DNA from: Novosphingobium chloroacetimidivorans
GTDB lineage: Bacteria > Pseudomonadota > Alphaproteobacteria > Sphingomonadales > Sphingomonadaceae
Length of the DNA: 64,000 nt
Direction of reading: 5' to 3'
NCBI RefSeq assembly: GCF_014204535.1
Contig: NZ_JACHLR010000009.1
Location: forward strand, 124,001 to 188,000
The translations under genes and the position numbers were made by a program. Under the pieces are notes generated by a model, which saw nothing but the letters and a program-made list of their open reading frames with translations, had not been told where the DNA came from and did not search any database. Shown here piece by piece: positions 54,904 through 63,658 of this stretch (position 1 is its first letter; every line of letters begins with the position of its first letter).

Positions 54904-55668
54904 TCAGATCATCGCCATGCCGCCGTTGACGTGGATCGTCTGCCCGGTGACGTAGCCCGCATCCTTGCTGGCGAGGAACACGCAGGCCGCCGCGATGTCC
55001 GCGCCCTCGCCCATGCGGCCCATCGGGATCTTGGCGTTGAGGGCGTCCTTCTGCGCGTCGGGCAGCACCTCGGTCATGGCGGTGCGGATGAAGCCGGGAG
55101 CGACGCAGTTGACCGTCACGTTGCGGCTGGCCAGCTCCTGCGCCAGGCTCTTCGACATCGCGGTAAGGCCGCCCTTGCTGGCGCAGTAGTTCATCTGGCC
55201 GGGGTTGCCGGTGGTGCCCACGATCGAGGTGACGGTGATGATGCGCCCGAAACGCGCCTTCATCATCGGCTTGGTGACCGCGCGCATCAGCCGGAACGCG
55301 GACTCCAGGTTCACGCGGATGACGGCGTCCCACTCCTCGTCCTTCATGCGCATGGCCAGGTTGTCGCGGGTGATGCCGGCGTTGTTGATCAGGATGTCGA
55401 TCTTGCTGAGCGAATCCAGCGCGGCCGGGACCAGCTTCTCCACCTGTTCCGCGTTGGAGAGATCGCAAGCGATGGCGACGTGATCGACCTCCTGCACGTG
55501 CTGGGGCCGATGCTCGTCGAGCTCGTCGCGAAACGCGCGCAGCTTGACCTGGTTCGAGCCCGAGATCGCCAGCCGCGCCCCCTGCGCCGCCAGCCCGCGG
55601 GCGATGGCGGACCCGATCCCGCCCGAAGCGCCGGTAACGAGGGCGGTCATTCCGTGAAGGTCGAACAT
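54904..55668 (-). CDS. fabG: 3-oxoacyl-[acyl-carrier-protein] reductase
   Basis: 254 aa short-chain dehydrogenase of the fatty-acid elongation cycle. Cofactor motif TGASGGIGSAIARGLA (12-27), NNAGITRDNLAMRM, catalytic NYCASKGG and the C-terminal QTIHVNGGMAMI are typical of FabG. A few extra residues (DEHRPQHVQEVDH) are inserted near 51-63. ATG 55668 has GGAGAG four bases upstream and lies 1 base after the stop of the GxxExxY gene. The fabD-fabG pair is separated by that cassette. Confidence 0.96.
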   Translation of the reverse strand: MFDLHGMTALVTGASGGIGSAIARGLAAQGARLAISGSNQVKLRAFRDELDEHRPQHVQEVDHVAIACDLSNAEQVEKLVPAALDSLSKIDILINNAGITRDNLAMRMKDEEWDAVIRVNLESAFRLMRAVTKPMMKARFGRIITVTSIVGTTGNPGQMNYCASKGGLTAMSKSLAQELASRNVTVNCVAPGFIRTAMTEVLPDAQKDALNAKIPMGRMGEGADIAAACVFLASKDAGYVTGQTIHVNGGMAMI

Positions 55669-55669
55669 G

Positions 55670-56110
55670 TCACTCTCCGTAATCAGATTTCACGCGGAGG
55701 CGCGGAGACGCGGAGCGGCCTTCGGCCGGTCGATACCCGTTGACGATGCGCCGGATACCCTCCTTCATCGTCTCCCCACCGAAGTTGAGGAGCAGCCCTA
55801 CGGGCTGGTGGAGCAAGCGCAAGTAGGTGAGCAACTGCTTGCCGTGCACTTTACTGAGTTGGTCTACCGACTTGATCTCGAGGATGAGCCGGTCCTCGAC
55901 AATCAGGTCCGCCCGGAACGCACCCGCAATCTCGAGACCGTCGAACCTGATGTCGACAGGCTTCTGCCGGTCGACCTTCCAGCCCGCACGCTCCAGGCTG
56001 GCCGCCAACACGGCTTCATAAGCACTTTCGAGAAGCCCCGGCCCCAGCTCACGATGAATACGGATCGCCGCATCCACGACCTCCGCACTCAGACGATCGA
56101 TCTCGACCAT
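55670..56110 (-). CDS. GxxExxY protein
   Basis: 146 aa. Family motif GPGLLESAYE gives the G-x-x-E-x-x-Y. A PD-(D/E)XK-like pattern is present: AFRADLIVEDRLILEIKSV, where the D, E and K could form a nuclease-like centre. Function unknown; found across many bacteria near repeats. The gene is within a perfect 28-bp inverted repeat. The right repeat supplies the Shine-Dalgarno GGAG ahead of ATG 56110, and the last residues SASPRLRVK are read through the left repeat. The stop is 1 base before the fabG ATG. Confidence 0.9.
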   Translation of the reverse strand: MVEIDRLSAEVVDAAIRIHRELGPGLLESAYEAVLAASLERAGWKVDRQKPVDIRFDGLEIAGAFRADLIVEDRLILEIKSVDQLSKVHGKQLLTYLRLLHQPVGLLLNFGGETMKEGIRRIVNGYRPAEGRSASPRLRVKSDYGE

Positions 56111-56144
56111 GCGCCCCTCCGCGTCTCCGCGCCTCCGCGTGAAA
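55688..56144 (-). mobile_element. GxxExxY cassette bounded by 28-bp inverted repeats
   Basis: Identical 28-bp ends in inverse orientation: 55688-55715 (tttcacgcggaggcgcgg...) and 56117-56144. The 457-bp unit lies between fabD and fabG and holds only the GxxExxY gene. No transposase and no clear target duplication seen. Likely a non-autonomous insertion or a mobilised gene cassette. Confidence 0.75.
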
Positions 56145-56170
56145 CCCGGTCTACAACAGGACCCCGAAAA

Positions 56171-57106
56171 TCAAAGCGCCTTCGCCAGTGCTTCGATCTC
56201 GTCCATCGTCGAGACGGAGGTCACCTCCACCTCGCCGGCCGAGCGCTTGATCATGGGGCCGACGACCTTGCCGCCCAGTTCGACGAAGTGCTCGACACCG
56301 GCCTCGCGCATGGCGATCGCGCTTTCGCGCCAGCGGACGCGGCCGGTGACTTGTTCGACCAGGAGGCGCTGCACTTCGATCGGATCGGCGGTCATCGCCG
56401 CGGTCACGTTGGCGAAGAGCGGCAGGCGCAGCGCGCCGGGCGGGGTGTCGGCAAGCGCCTCGGCCATCGCGTCGGCGGCCGGCGCCATCAGCGCGCAGTG
56501 GAACGGCGCGGACACCGGCAGCAGGACGCCGCGCTTGATGCCATGCTCCTTGACCAGCGCGATCGCGCGCTCGATCGCCTCGCGGTGGCCGGAGAGCACG
56601 ACCTGGCCGGGATCGTTGTCGTTGGCGACCGAGCAGACCTGCCCTTGCGCGGCGGCCTCGGCGAGCGCGGTGGCCTTCTCGATGTCGGCGCCGAGCAAGG
56701 CGGCCATGGCGCCCTGCCCCACCGGCACCGCCGCCTGCATCGAGCGGCCGCGCAGCTTCAGGAGGCGCGCGGTGTCGGCCAGGCTGAACGCCCCGACCGC
56801 GCACAGGGCGGTGTACTCGCCCAACGAGTGGCCGGCCACGAAGTCGCACTTGCTCGCGAGCGTGATGCCGCCTTCCTTCTCCAGCACGCGCAGCACGGCG
56901 ATGGCGTTGGCCATGATCGCGGGCTGGGCGTTCTCGGTGAGAGTCAGCTGATCCTCGGGCCCCTCGCGCATGATCGTCGACAGCTTCTGGCCGAGCACGT
57001 CGTCGACCTCCTCGAACACCTCGCGCGCGGCGGCGCTAGCGGCGGCGAGGTCCGCGCCCATGCCGATCTTCTGGCTGCCCTGACCGGGAAATACGAAAGC
57101 ACGCAT
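56171..57106 (-). CDS. fabD: Malonyl-CoA:ACP transacylase
   Basis: 311 aa. Loads malonyl groups onto ACP. RAFVFPGQGSQKIGMG at the N-terminus, nucleophile S94 in GHSLGEY, and the catalytic histidine in SAPFHCALM are present. ATG 57106 with GGAG eight bases upstream; a GTG at 57115 is less well placed. Upstream partner of fabG in the same direction, with the GxxExxY cassette in between. Confidence 0.97.
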   Translation of the reverse strand: MRAFVFPGQGSQKIGMGADLAAASAAAREVFEEVDDVLGQKLSTIMREGPEDQLTLTENAQPAIMANAIAVLRVLEKEGGITLASKCDFVAGHSLGEYTALCAVGAFSLADTARLLKLRGRSMQAAVPVGQGAMAALLGADIEKATALAEAAAQGQVCSVANDNDPGQVVLSGHREAIERAIALVKEHGIKRGVLLPVSAPFHCALMAPAADAMAEALADTPPGALRLPLFANVTAAMTADPIEVQRLLVEQVTGRVRWRESAIAMREAGVEHFVELGGKVVGPMIKRSAGEVEVTSVSTMDEIEALAKAL

Positions 57107-57196
57107 GGCGACCACTCCGTTTCATGGCTCTCGGAAAAAGCGCGAGCAGCCGCCGTCCAGTTTACCTGTGACGATTCGATGACGTGGCGCGGCGGA

Positions 57197-58024
57197 CTAT
57201 TGAGGTTGTGGGCGCGGGGCAAGCCCGAACGGCACGATCCTGTTGGCGGCGTCGTGGCCGATGTCGGCGCTGCCGAGGAAGGCGATGGCGTGCCGCTCGC
57301 ACCAGTGACGCGCGATCTCCTCGGCCGACATGCCGAATTCACGATCGTTGACCGGCACGTCGCTCACCCGGCCAAGACGCAGGCCGGCGACGCCGCCGAG
57401 GTGCGCGGTCACGTGGAAGAACAGCCGATCGACGGCATAGAGGTGCTCGGACACTTCCTCGACCATGACGACGTGGCCGGCGAGCCCCGGCATCAGGGGC
57501 GTGCCGCACAGCATCGCCAGGGTCATCAGGTTGAACGCCACCGTCGGCCGCTCGCCTGCACTGGGTTCGACACCGGATCGGTCGCCGCTCACGTAGCGCA
57601 ACACCCGCCGCGCCGCCTCGTCGCCGCCCTCGCGTCGCAGGCACGCCAGCATCGGGGCGTGGACCGGATGGCCGATGCGCTCTCGATAGAGCGCGCCCAG
57701 CAGGTAGCCGGCATCGGAGTAGCCGAGCCAGGTCTTGCCCCGCGCCGCGCGGTCGAAGCGGCGGATCGCATCTTCGGCGATGCGACACGCGCCATAGCCC
57801 CCGCGGGCGAACCACACCGCGTCGAACGACGGGTCGTTGGCGCATTCGACCAGCGCGTCGAGGCGCTGCGCATCGCTGCCGGCGAAGTGACCCTCGACGA
57901 AGAAGCACTGGGGGTGGACGTGAAGTTCGACCTCCGGGAACTCGGCAGCGACCAGCGCGCGCGCGCGGTCGGCGTCCTCGGACAGGATCGGGGCGGAGGG
58001 TGCGCAGACGGCGATGCGGATCAT
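57197..58024 (-). CDS. ldcA: LD-carboxypeptidase (S66 family)
   Basis: 275 aa. Removes the terminal D-Ala from tetrapeptides in peptidoglycan recycling. WFARGGYGACR (72-82) and the nucleophile serine S103 in GYSDAG; E and H of the triad lie in VMVEEVSE and SADIGHD. A conserved SADIGHDAANRIVPFG end. Cytoplasmic, no signal peptide. ATG 58024. Divergent from an Mpl-type ligase, which acts on its product. Confidence 0.9.
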   Translation of the reverse strand: MIRIAVCAPSAPILSEDADRARALVAAEFPEVELHVHPQCFFVEGHFAGSDAQRLDALVECANDPSFDAVWFARGGYGACRIAEDAIRRFDRAARGKTWLGYSDAGYLLGALYRERIGHPVHAPMLACLRREGGDEAARRVLRYVSGDRSGVEPSAGERPTVAFNLMTLAMLCGTPLMPGLAGHVVMVEEVSEHLYAVDRLFFHVTAHLGGVAGLRLGRVSDVPVNDREFGMSAEEIARHWCERHAIAFLGSADIGHDAANRIVPFGLAPRPQPQ

Positions 58025-58118
58025 GGTCCGGGACCAAAGCACCTTGCGAAGCGGATTGCCAGCGAAGGCGGCAGAGTCCGCCGTCAGACCATCGGTCCAA
58101 CGACACCCAACCTTCTCC

Positions 58119-58203
58119 GTCGCCCCGGGCTTGACCCGGGGCCCCGCTTTTCTGCTCCGGCCTCGCCGAAGGAAGCGGGATCCCGGGTCAAGCCCGGGAT
58201 GAC
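58119..58203. repeat. Family E palindromic repeat, copy 2
   Basis: gtcgccccgggcttgacccgggg at the left and cccgggtcaagcccgggatgac at the right, centre ggaagcgggatc. Nearly identical in plan to 53286-53370. It lies between ldcA and the Mpl-like gene (gap 58025-58339), where divergent promoters must also be. Confidence 0.88.
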
Positions 58204-58339
58204 GAGGCTGTGGCTGACCCTCAAAGACGAGGTTGTGGGTGACCCTCAAATAATAGCAGCCGCCACGGTGGTGTTGGCTAAGCTTTCCCCGAACCTGCCG
58301 ACTGGCAACCGACGCTGCGGTGCGTTATCCGCCTTGCGC

Positions 58340-59761
58340 ATGACCGTGCCCACCACCGACCTCACCGCCCGCCCCTGGTTCTTTTGCGGTATCGGCGGCT
58401 CGGGGATGTTGCCGCTCGCATTGATCCTCAAGGGCCTGGGCGCCACTGTCGCCGGCTCCGACCGCAGCCGCGACCAGGGACGCGGCGAGGCCAAGTTCGC
58501 GTGGCTGGAAAGCGAGGGCTTCCACCTCTTCCCGCAGGACGGCAGCGGCGTGACCTCGCGCGACCAGGTTTTGGTCGCCTCCGCAGCCGTGGAGGACACC
58601 GTGCCCGAAGTGGTCCGTGCCCGCGAGCTGGGCTGCGAGCGGATGAGCCGCGCGCAGCTGCTCGCCGCGCTGTTCAATGCCAGCCCGCGTGGAATCGCGA
58701 TCGGAGGCACCAGCGGCAAGTCGACCGTTACCGGGATGATCGGCTGGATCCTCACCGCCACTGGCCGCGACCCGACGATCATGAACGGCGCGGTGATGAA
58801 GAACTTCCGCGCGCCCGACGCGCCTTTCGCCAGCGCCCGCGTCGGCCAAGGCGGCGTGTTCGCTTCCGAGGTGGACGAGAGCGACGGCTCGATCGCGCTC
58901 TACCGTCCCGACGTGGCGGTGCTCGGCAACGTCAGCCTCGACCACAAGAGCCTGGAGGAACTGCGCGCCCTCTTCGGAGACTTCCTCGCCGCGGCGCGGG
59001 TCGGCGTGGTCAACCTGGACGATGCCGAGAGCGCCGCCCTGGCCTCCCGCGCCCGCGAGCTGCTCAGCTTCGGCATCGAGAGCCCGGGCGCGACGATCGG
59101 CGTGGAGCCCGGTAGCGTGGTGCAATGGGCCGACGCGATCGAGGCGCGCGTGGTCGACCGGCGCAGCGGCGCGGGCCACGCGCTGGTGCTGCATCAGCCC
59201 GGGCGGCACAACCTCTACAACGCGCTGGCGGCGCTCGCCGGCTGCGTGGCACTGGGCGTGCCGCTGGGCGAGGCGGTCGCGGCCCTCGGCAGCTTCGCAG
59301 GGTTGGCGCGCCGGTTCGACGTGATCGGCACCAGCGCCTCGGGCGTGACGGTGATCGACGATTTCGGGCACAACCCGGACAAGGTCTCGGCCACGCTGGC
59401 GACGCTCAAGGCGCATCCCGGCCGCGTCATCGCGTTCTTCCAGCCGCACGGCTATGGTCCGTTGCGACAGATGGGCGCAGAACTCGCCCAAGTGTTCGCG
59501 CAGAAGCTCGGGGGTGAGGACGTGGTGCTGTTGTGCGACCCGGCCTATTTCGGCGGCACCGTCGACCGCAGCCAGGGCAGCGAGCGGATCGTCGACCTGA
59601 TCCGTGCCGCCGGAGGACAGGCTGAGTACGTGCCCACGCGCGAGGGTTGCGGCGACCGGATCGTCGATCTGGCGCAGCCGGGCGACCGCGTGGTGATCAT
59701 GGGCGCGCGCGACGATACGCTGACGACCTTCGCGCAGGATGTGCTGGCGAGACTGCGTTGA
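58340..59761 (+). CDS. mpl: Mpl-type UDP-N-acetylmuramate:peptide ligase
   Basis: 473 aa Mur ligase. N-terminal GIGGSGMLPLALIL (17-30), ATP motif GGTSGKSTV (122-130), central LGNVSLDHKS and C-terminal IDDFGHNPDKVSATL. Similar to MurC, but its place beside an LD-carboxypeptidase and outside the division/cell-wall gene cluster favours Mpl, which reattaches recycled tripeptide to UDP-MurNAc. Role inferred from context; MurC function cannot be excluded. ATG 58340; no strong ribosome site. Confidence 0.82.
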   Translation: MTVPTTDLTARPWFFCGIGGSGMLPLALILKGLGATVAGSDRSRDQGRGEAKFAWLESEGFHLFPQDGSGVTSRDQVLVASAAVEDTVPEVVRARELGCERMSRAQLLAALFNASPRGIAIGGTSGKSTVTGMIGWILTATGRDPTIMNGAVMKNFRAPDAPFASARVGQGGVFASEVDESDGSIALYRPDVAVLGNVSLDHKSLEELRALFGDFLAAARVGVVNLDDAESAALASRARELLSFGIESPGATIGVEPGSVVQWADAIEARVVDRRSGAGHALVLHQPGRHNLYNALAALAGCVALGVPLGEAVAALGSFAGLARRFDVIGTSASGVTVIDDFGHNPDKVSATLATLKAHPGRVIAFFQPHGYGPLRQMGAELAQVFAQKLGGEDVVLLCDPAYFGGTVDRSQGSERIVDLIRAAGGQAEYVPTREGCGDRIVDLAQPGDRVVIMGARDDTLTTFAQDVLARLR

Positions 59762-59764
59762 GCT

Positions 59765-59913
59765 CCTCTCCCCGCCGGGGAGAGGATAGCGAAGCTTGTT
59801 CCGCAAGGAACTAGCGTAGCTTGGAGAGGGCTGAGTGCGCACGCTGCCCTCTCCAACTTCGGCTAGATGCCTTCGGCACCAAGCCTGCGTATCCTCTCCC
59901 CGACGGGGAGAGG
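59765..59913. repeat. Family B palindromic repeat, copy 3
   Basis: cctctccccgccggggagagg at the left and atcctctccccgacggggagagg at the right, with inner agcttggagaggg and ccctctccaacttcgg. Same plan as 22784 and 35014. Between the convergent mpl and DUF808 genes. Confidence 0.85.
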
Positions 59914-59930
59914 AACACTATCCGTTTCTT

Positions 59931-60878
59931 TCAATGCGCCGTCTTGCCCCTTGCCTTGGCCACCAGATGCACCGCGAACGCGATCACGCCGCCCAGCACC
60001 AGGCCGACGATGGCCGACAATACCGCATAGGTCAGCCAGCCCAGCACCCCGCCCAGGGATCCGGTCGCATGCGCCACGGCATGCTGCGCGTCATGCGCCA
60101 GGTGCGCCAGCGTGCCGAAGCCGAGTTCCTCGGTTCCGTGCAGGATGATCCCGCCACCGACCCATAGCATCGCCACCGTGCCCACGATCGAGAGCACCGC
60201 GAGCAGGATCGGCATCGCGCGAAGCAGGCCCCTGCCGGTGCCTTGCGCCGCCGCGCTGTCCTTCTTGGTCAGATGCAGGCCGATGTCGTCCATCTTCACG
60301 ATCAGCGCCACCGCGCCATAGACCATGACCGTGATGACCACGCCCACCAGGGCCAGGATCACCGCGCGCCCGACGAAGGTCTGGTCGGCCACTTCGGCGA
60401 GCGCGATGGCCATGATCTCGGCCGAGAGGATCATGTCGGTGCGCACCGCGCCCGAGATGCGCGCCTTCTCGAACGCGGCGACGTCGGTCGGCTTGTCCTC
60501 CAGCGTCTCGCCGTGCTTGGCGCCGCCCAGCTTTTCGAGCACCTTCTCCGCGCCCTCGAAGGCGAGATACGCGCCGCCGATCATCAGCAGCGGGGTGATC
60601 GCCCAAGGCAGGAACTGGCTGAGCAGCAGCGCGACGGGCAGCAGGATGACCAGCTTGTTGAACAGCGATCCCTTGGCGATCGCCCAGATCACCGGCAGTT
60701 CGCGATCAGGGGTGAAATCGGTCACGTAGGACGGCGTCACCGCCGCGTCGTCGATCACCACGCCGGCGGCCTTGCTGCCGGCCTTGGCGATGCCGGCGCC
60801 GACATCGTCGACCGAGGCCGCGGCGGCCTTGGCGATCACGGAGATGTCGTCGAGCAAGGCGACGAGACCAGATGGCAT
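59931..60878 (-). CDS. DUF808 (YedI-like) membrane protein
   Basis: 315 aa. MPSGLVALLDDISVIAKAAAASVDDVG is the unmistakable start of the family, followed by VVIDDAAVTPSYV and about six helices, including a long VILALVGVVITVMVYGAVALIV. Inner membrane; function unknown (E. coli YedI is the reference). ATG 60878 with GGGGAG about 9 bases upstream. Divergent from the PBP gene. Confidence 0.92.
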   Translation of the reverse strand: MPSGLVALLDDISVIAKAAAASVDDVGAGIAKAGSKAAGVVIDDAAVTPSYVTDFTPDRELPVIWAIAKGSLFNKLVILLPVALLLSQFLPWAITPLLMIGGAYLAFEGAEKVLEKLGGAKHGETLEDKPTDVAAFEKARISGAVRTDMILSAEIMAIALAEVADQTFVGRAVILALVGVVITVMVYGAVALIVKMDDIGLHLTKKDSAAAQGTGRGLLRAMPILLAVLSIVGTVAMLWVGGGIILHGTEELGFGTLAHLAHDAQHAVAHATGSLGGVLGWLTYAVLSAIVGLVLGGVIAFAVHLVAKARGKTAH

Positions 60879-61030
60879 GGCTGTAAGCTCCCCTGTTGCA
60901 ACCGCGCCCGCTCTGGCCGATTCCAGGCGACAATGCGAGAACGAAGGCGGAAATGCGTGGCTCCCCACGCGGTTGCATCCTCGATTGGCCAGGAGCGTTA
61001 CAAAACAATGCGCGGATTGAACGCCGGGAC

Positions 61031-63031
61031 ATGACGGACACGGCGCCTCCCACACCTTTTGCCCAGCAGCGCAGCTTCGTGGCGCGGCATGCCCGCGCGC
61101 ACCCCCTGCTCGCGCTGTTCCTGCTGGCGCTGCTGGCGCTGGTGCTCTGGCAGACCTGGACCGCGCCGCCCTGGCGCCTCAACGCCGCGCCACGGCTGGC
61201 GGGCGTCGACTTGCTGGACGCCAGCGGGAAGGTCTTCGCGCACCGCGGTCCGCGCCCCTCCGAGCGGATCGATGCCGCCAGGCTGCCCGACGACGTGCGC
61301 GACGCCTTCCTCGCCATCGAGGACCGCCGCTTCTACAGCCACGGCGCGCTCGACTATCGCGGCCTGGCGCGCGCGGTGCTGACCAACCTGCGGGCCGGCG
61401 GCGTGTCGCAGGGCGGCTCCACGATTACGCAGCAATACGTCAAGAACGCCTTCCTCACGCACGATCGCACCTGGACGCGCAAGTTCAAGGAACTGCTGCT
61501 CGCCGACTGGGCCGAGAACTGGATGAGCAAGGACGAGATCCTCTCGCGCTATCTGGAGCACGCCTATTTCGGCGCGCAGCAGACCGGGCTTGCCGCCGCC
61601 TCGCGCTACTACTTCGATCGATCGCCGGAGAAGCTGTCGCTCGGCCAGGCGGCGATGCTGGCCGGGCTGGTCAAGGCGCCCTCGCGCCTCGCACCGACAG
61701 TCGATCGCACGGCGGCGCGCGCCCGCATGCGCGTGGTGCTCGGCGCGATGGTCGATGCGGGGTTCATCACCGAGCGCGATGCCAGGCGCGTGCGCAACCC
61801 GCGCGTCGTCTCCAGCGGCCGCACGCGCGAGAGCGCGGGCTGGTTCGCCGACTGGCTCTACACCCGCCTGCCCGACGACAGCACCGGGCGCATCGCCACC
61901 ACGCTGGAGCCCGAAATCCAGCGCCGGGCCGAGCGCGTGGTCGATCAGGCGCGGCTGGACGGCGCAGAGATCGCGCTGATCGCCTTGCGCCCGGATGGCC
62001 GGGTCGCCGCCCTCGTCGGTGGCAAGGATTGGCAGCCCGGCGCCTTCAACCGTGTCAGCCAGGCCAAGCGCCAGCCGGGCTCCACCTTCAAGCTGTTCGA
62101 CTACTTCGCCGCCTTCCGCGCCGGCGCACGCCCCGACGACGTGGTGTTCGACGCGCCGATCGCGGTGGGCGAATGGCGCCCGACCAATGGCTACCGCGGC
62201 TATCGCGGCCCCATGACCCTGCGCGAGGCCTTCGCGATCTCCAGCAACACCGCCGCCGTGCGCATCGCCCGCGCCGCCGGCTACCGCGAAGTGGTCCGCG
62301 CCGCGCATGACCTGGGCATCGCTTCCGCCTTGCCCGAGGGGGCGCCGAGCCTTCCCCTCGGCACCGCGACGCTGACGCTGGAGGAGCTTGCGGGCGCCTA
62401 TGCCGCCTTCGCGCTCGGCCGCTACCCGGTGGTGCCGCATGGCCTTGCCGAGGGCACCAAGCCGCCGGCCAAGCGCCTCGACGAGCGGCGCGAGTGGGCC
62501 CCGATGCTCGACCTGCTGTGGGAAGCCGCGAATGCCGGCACCGGCCGCCGCGCCGCCTCGCTGCGGCTGCCCACGTTCGGCAAGACCGGCACCTCGCAGG
62601 ATGGGCGCGACACGCTGTTCGTCGGCTTCTCGGGCGACCTCGTCACCGCGATCTGGATCGGGCGGGACGACAACAAGCCGATCCCCGGCGCCAGCGGCGG
62701 GCATTTGCCAGCGCAAGTCTGGCGCTCGTTCATGAGCGGGCTGCGCCTCAAGCCGATCGACATCCCCGCCCCGCCGCGGGCGGCCCGCGAGCGCCGCCTG
62801 TGGGGCGCGGAGGACACGCCCGGGTTCGAGGACGAGGCCGCTCAGGCACCGGGCGACGAGTCTCCGGCGATCACCCTGCCGGTCGATCCCTCGCAGCTGC
62901 CGCCAGGACCGCCTTTCCAGCAGGACAACGGTCCGCCAGCGGTCATCCTGCCCGGCGCTCCGGCTCCGCAGCCCGAAGGCGACCAGCCGGAGGACGAGGA
63001 TGGCCCGGGCGTTCCCGAGGACCCGGTCTAG
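61031..63031 (+). CDS. Bifunctional penicillin-binding protein (class A)
   Basis: 666 aa. One N-terminal helix (about 25-41). Transglycosylase: catalytic E97 in EDRRFYSH, then GGSTITQQYVKN. Transpeptidase: S351-x-x-K354 (QPGSTFK), SSN (404-406) and KTG (518-520). A Pro/Glu/Asp-rich tail of about 80 residues follows. It polymerises and crosslinks peptidoglycan at the inner-membrane surface. Shorter than PBP1a, closer to PBP1c/monofunctional-plus types. ATG 61031. Confidence 0.93.
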   Translation: MTDTAPPTPFAQQRSFVARHARAHPLLALFLLALLALVLWQTWTAPPWRLNAAPRLAGVDLLDASGKVFAHRGPRPSERIDAARLPDDVRDAFLAIEDRRFYSHGALDYRGLARAVLTNLRAGGVSQGGSTITQQYVKNAFLTHDRTWTRKFKELLLADWAENWMSKDEILSRYLEHAYFGAQQTGLAAASRYYFDRSPEKLSLGQAAMLAGLVKAPSRLAPTVDRTAARARMRVVLGAMVDAGFITERDARRVRNPRVVSSGRTRESAGWFADWLYTRLPDDSTGRIATTLEPEIQRRAERVVDQARLDGAEIALIALRPDGRVAALVGGKDWQPGAFNRVSQAKRQPGSTFKLFDYFAAFRAGARPDDVVFDAPIAVGEWRPTNGYRGYRGPMTLREAFAISSNTAAVRIARAAGYREVVRAAHDLGIASALPEGAPSLPLGTATLTLEELAGAYAAFALGRYPVVPHGLAEGTKPPAKRLDERREWAPMLDLLWEAANAGTGRRAASLRLPTFGKTGTSQDGRDTLFVGFSGDLVTAIWIGRDDNKPIPGASGGHLPAQVWRSFMSGLRLKPIDIPAPPRAARERRLWGAEDTPGFEDEAAQAPGDESPAITLPVDPSQLPPGPPFQQDNGPPAVILPGAPAPQPEGDQPEDEDGPGVPEDPV

Positions 63032-63058
63032 GCTTGCTCCCACCCTGCTGGCCCTTCG

Positions 63059-63589
63059 ATGTCGGTCGAGGTGAACCATGCTATGCCGCCTGGCATGCGC
63101 CTCGTCACTCAACGCCTGGTCCTGCGCCCGCCCGAGCCGGGTGACCTCGACGCCTTGCACGCCATCCTGCGCGATCCGCGCGCGACCCGCTACTGGTCGA
63201 CGCCGCCGCATGCCGCGATCGAGCGCACGCGCGAGTGGCTGGACACGACGCTCGCCACCCGGCCGCACGAAGGCGAGGATTTCATCGTCGAGTTGGATGG
63301 CTTGGCGGTCGGCAAGGTGGGGCTCTACCGCTTCCCGGAGATCGGCTTCATCTTCCACCCGGATGTCTGGGGTCAGGGCATCGCGTCCGAAGCGCTCGCC
63401 CCGGTGCTGGAGCGTGCCTTCGCCGTGCACGGGCTGGCGCAAGTCACCGCCGACGTCGACCCGCGCAACGCCGCCTCGCTCGCGCTGCTGAACCGTCACG
63501 GCTTCCGAGAAACCCACCGCGCCGCCCGCACCTGGCTGATCGGCGAGGAGTGGTGCGACAGCGTCTACCTGGCGCTGGCCAGACCTTGA
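63059..63589 (+). CDS. GNAT family N-acetyltransferase
   Basis: 176 aa. RimJ/RimL-like GNAT: LVTQRLVLRPPEPGDLDALHAIL at the N-terminus, GFIFHPDVWGQGIASEALAPVLERAF with the acetyl-CoA loop (W-G-Q-G-I-A), and DVDPRNAASLALLNRHGFRE. Probably acetylates an amine such as a protein N-terminus or a small molecule; substrate unknown. ATG 63059, with in-frame ATGs at 63083 and 63095 as alternatives. It begins 27 bases after the PBP stop on the same strand. Confidence 0.88.
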   Translation: MSVEVNHAMPPGMRLVTQRLVLRPPEPGDLDALHAILRDPRATRYWSTPPHAAIERTREWLDTTLATRPHEGEDFIVELDGLAVGKVGLYRFPEIGFIFHPDVWGQGIASEALAPVLERAFAVHGLAQVTADVDPRNAASLALLNRHGFRETHRAARTWLIGEEWCDSVYLALARP

Positions 63590-63658
63590 GCGTCTACTGC
63601 GTCGAGAGCACCTGTCCGCGGGGTGACGTTGCCGCGCCGGTGCACTAGGCACACAGCC

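Noticed and set aside
55667..59761. A 1364-codon plus-strand open frame running through fabD, ldcA and into the Mur ligase.
   Set aside because: Only the last 473 codons (from 58340) match a protein family; the rest is antisense to fabD, the GxxExxY gene and ldcA and has no recognisable domain.
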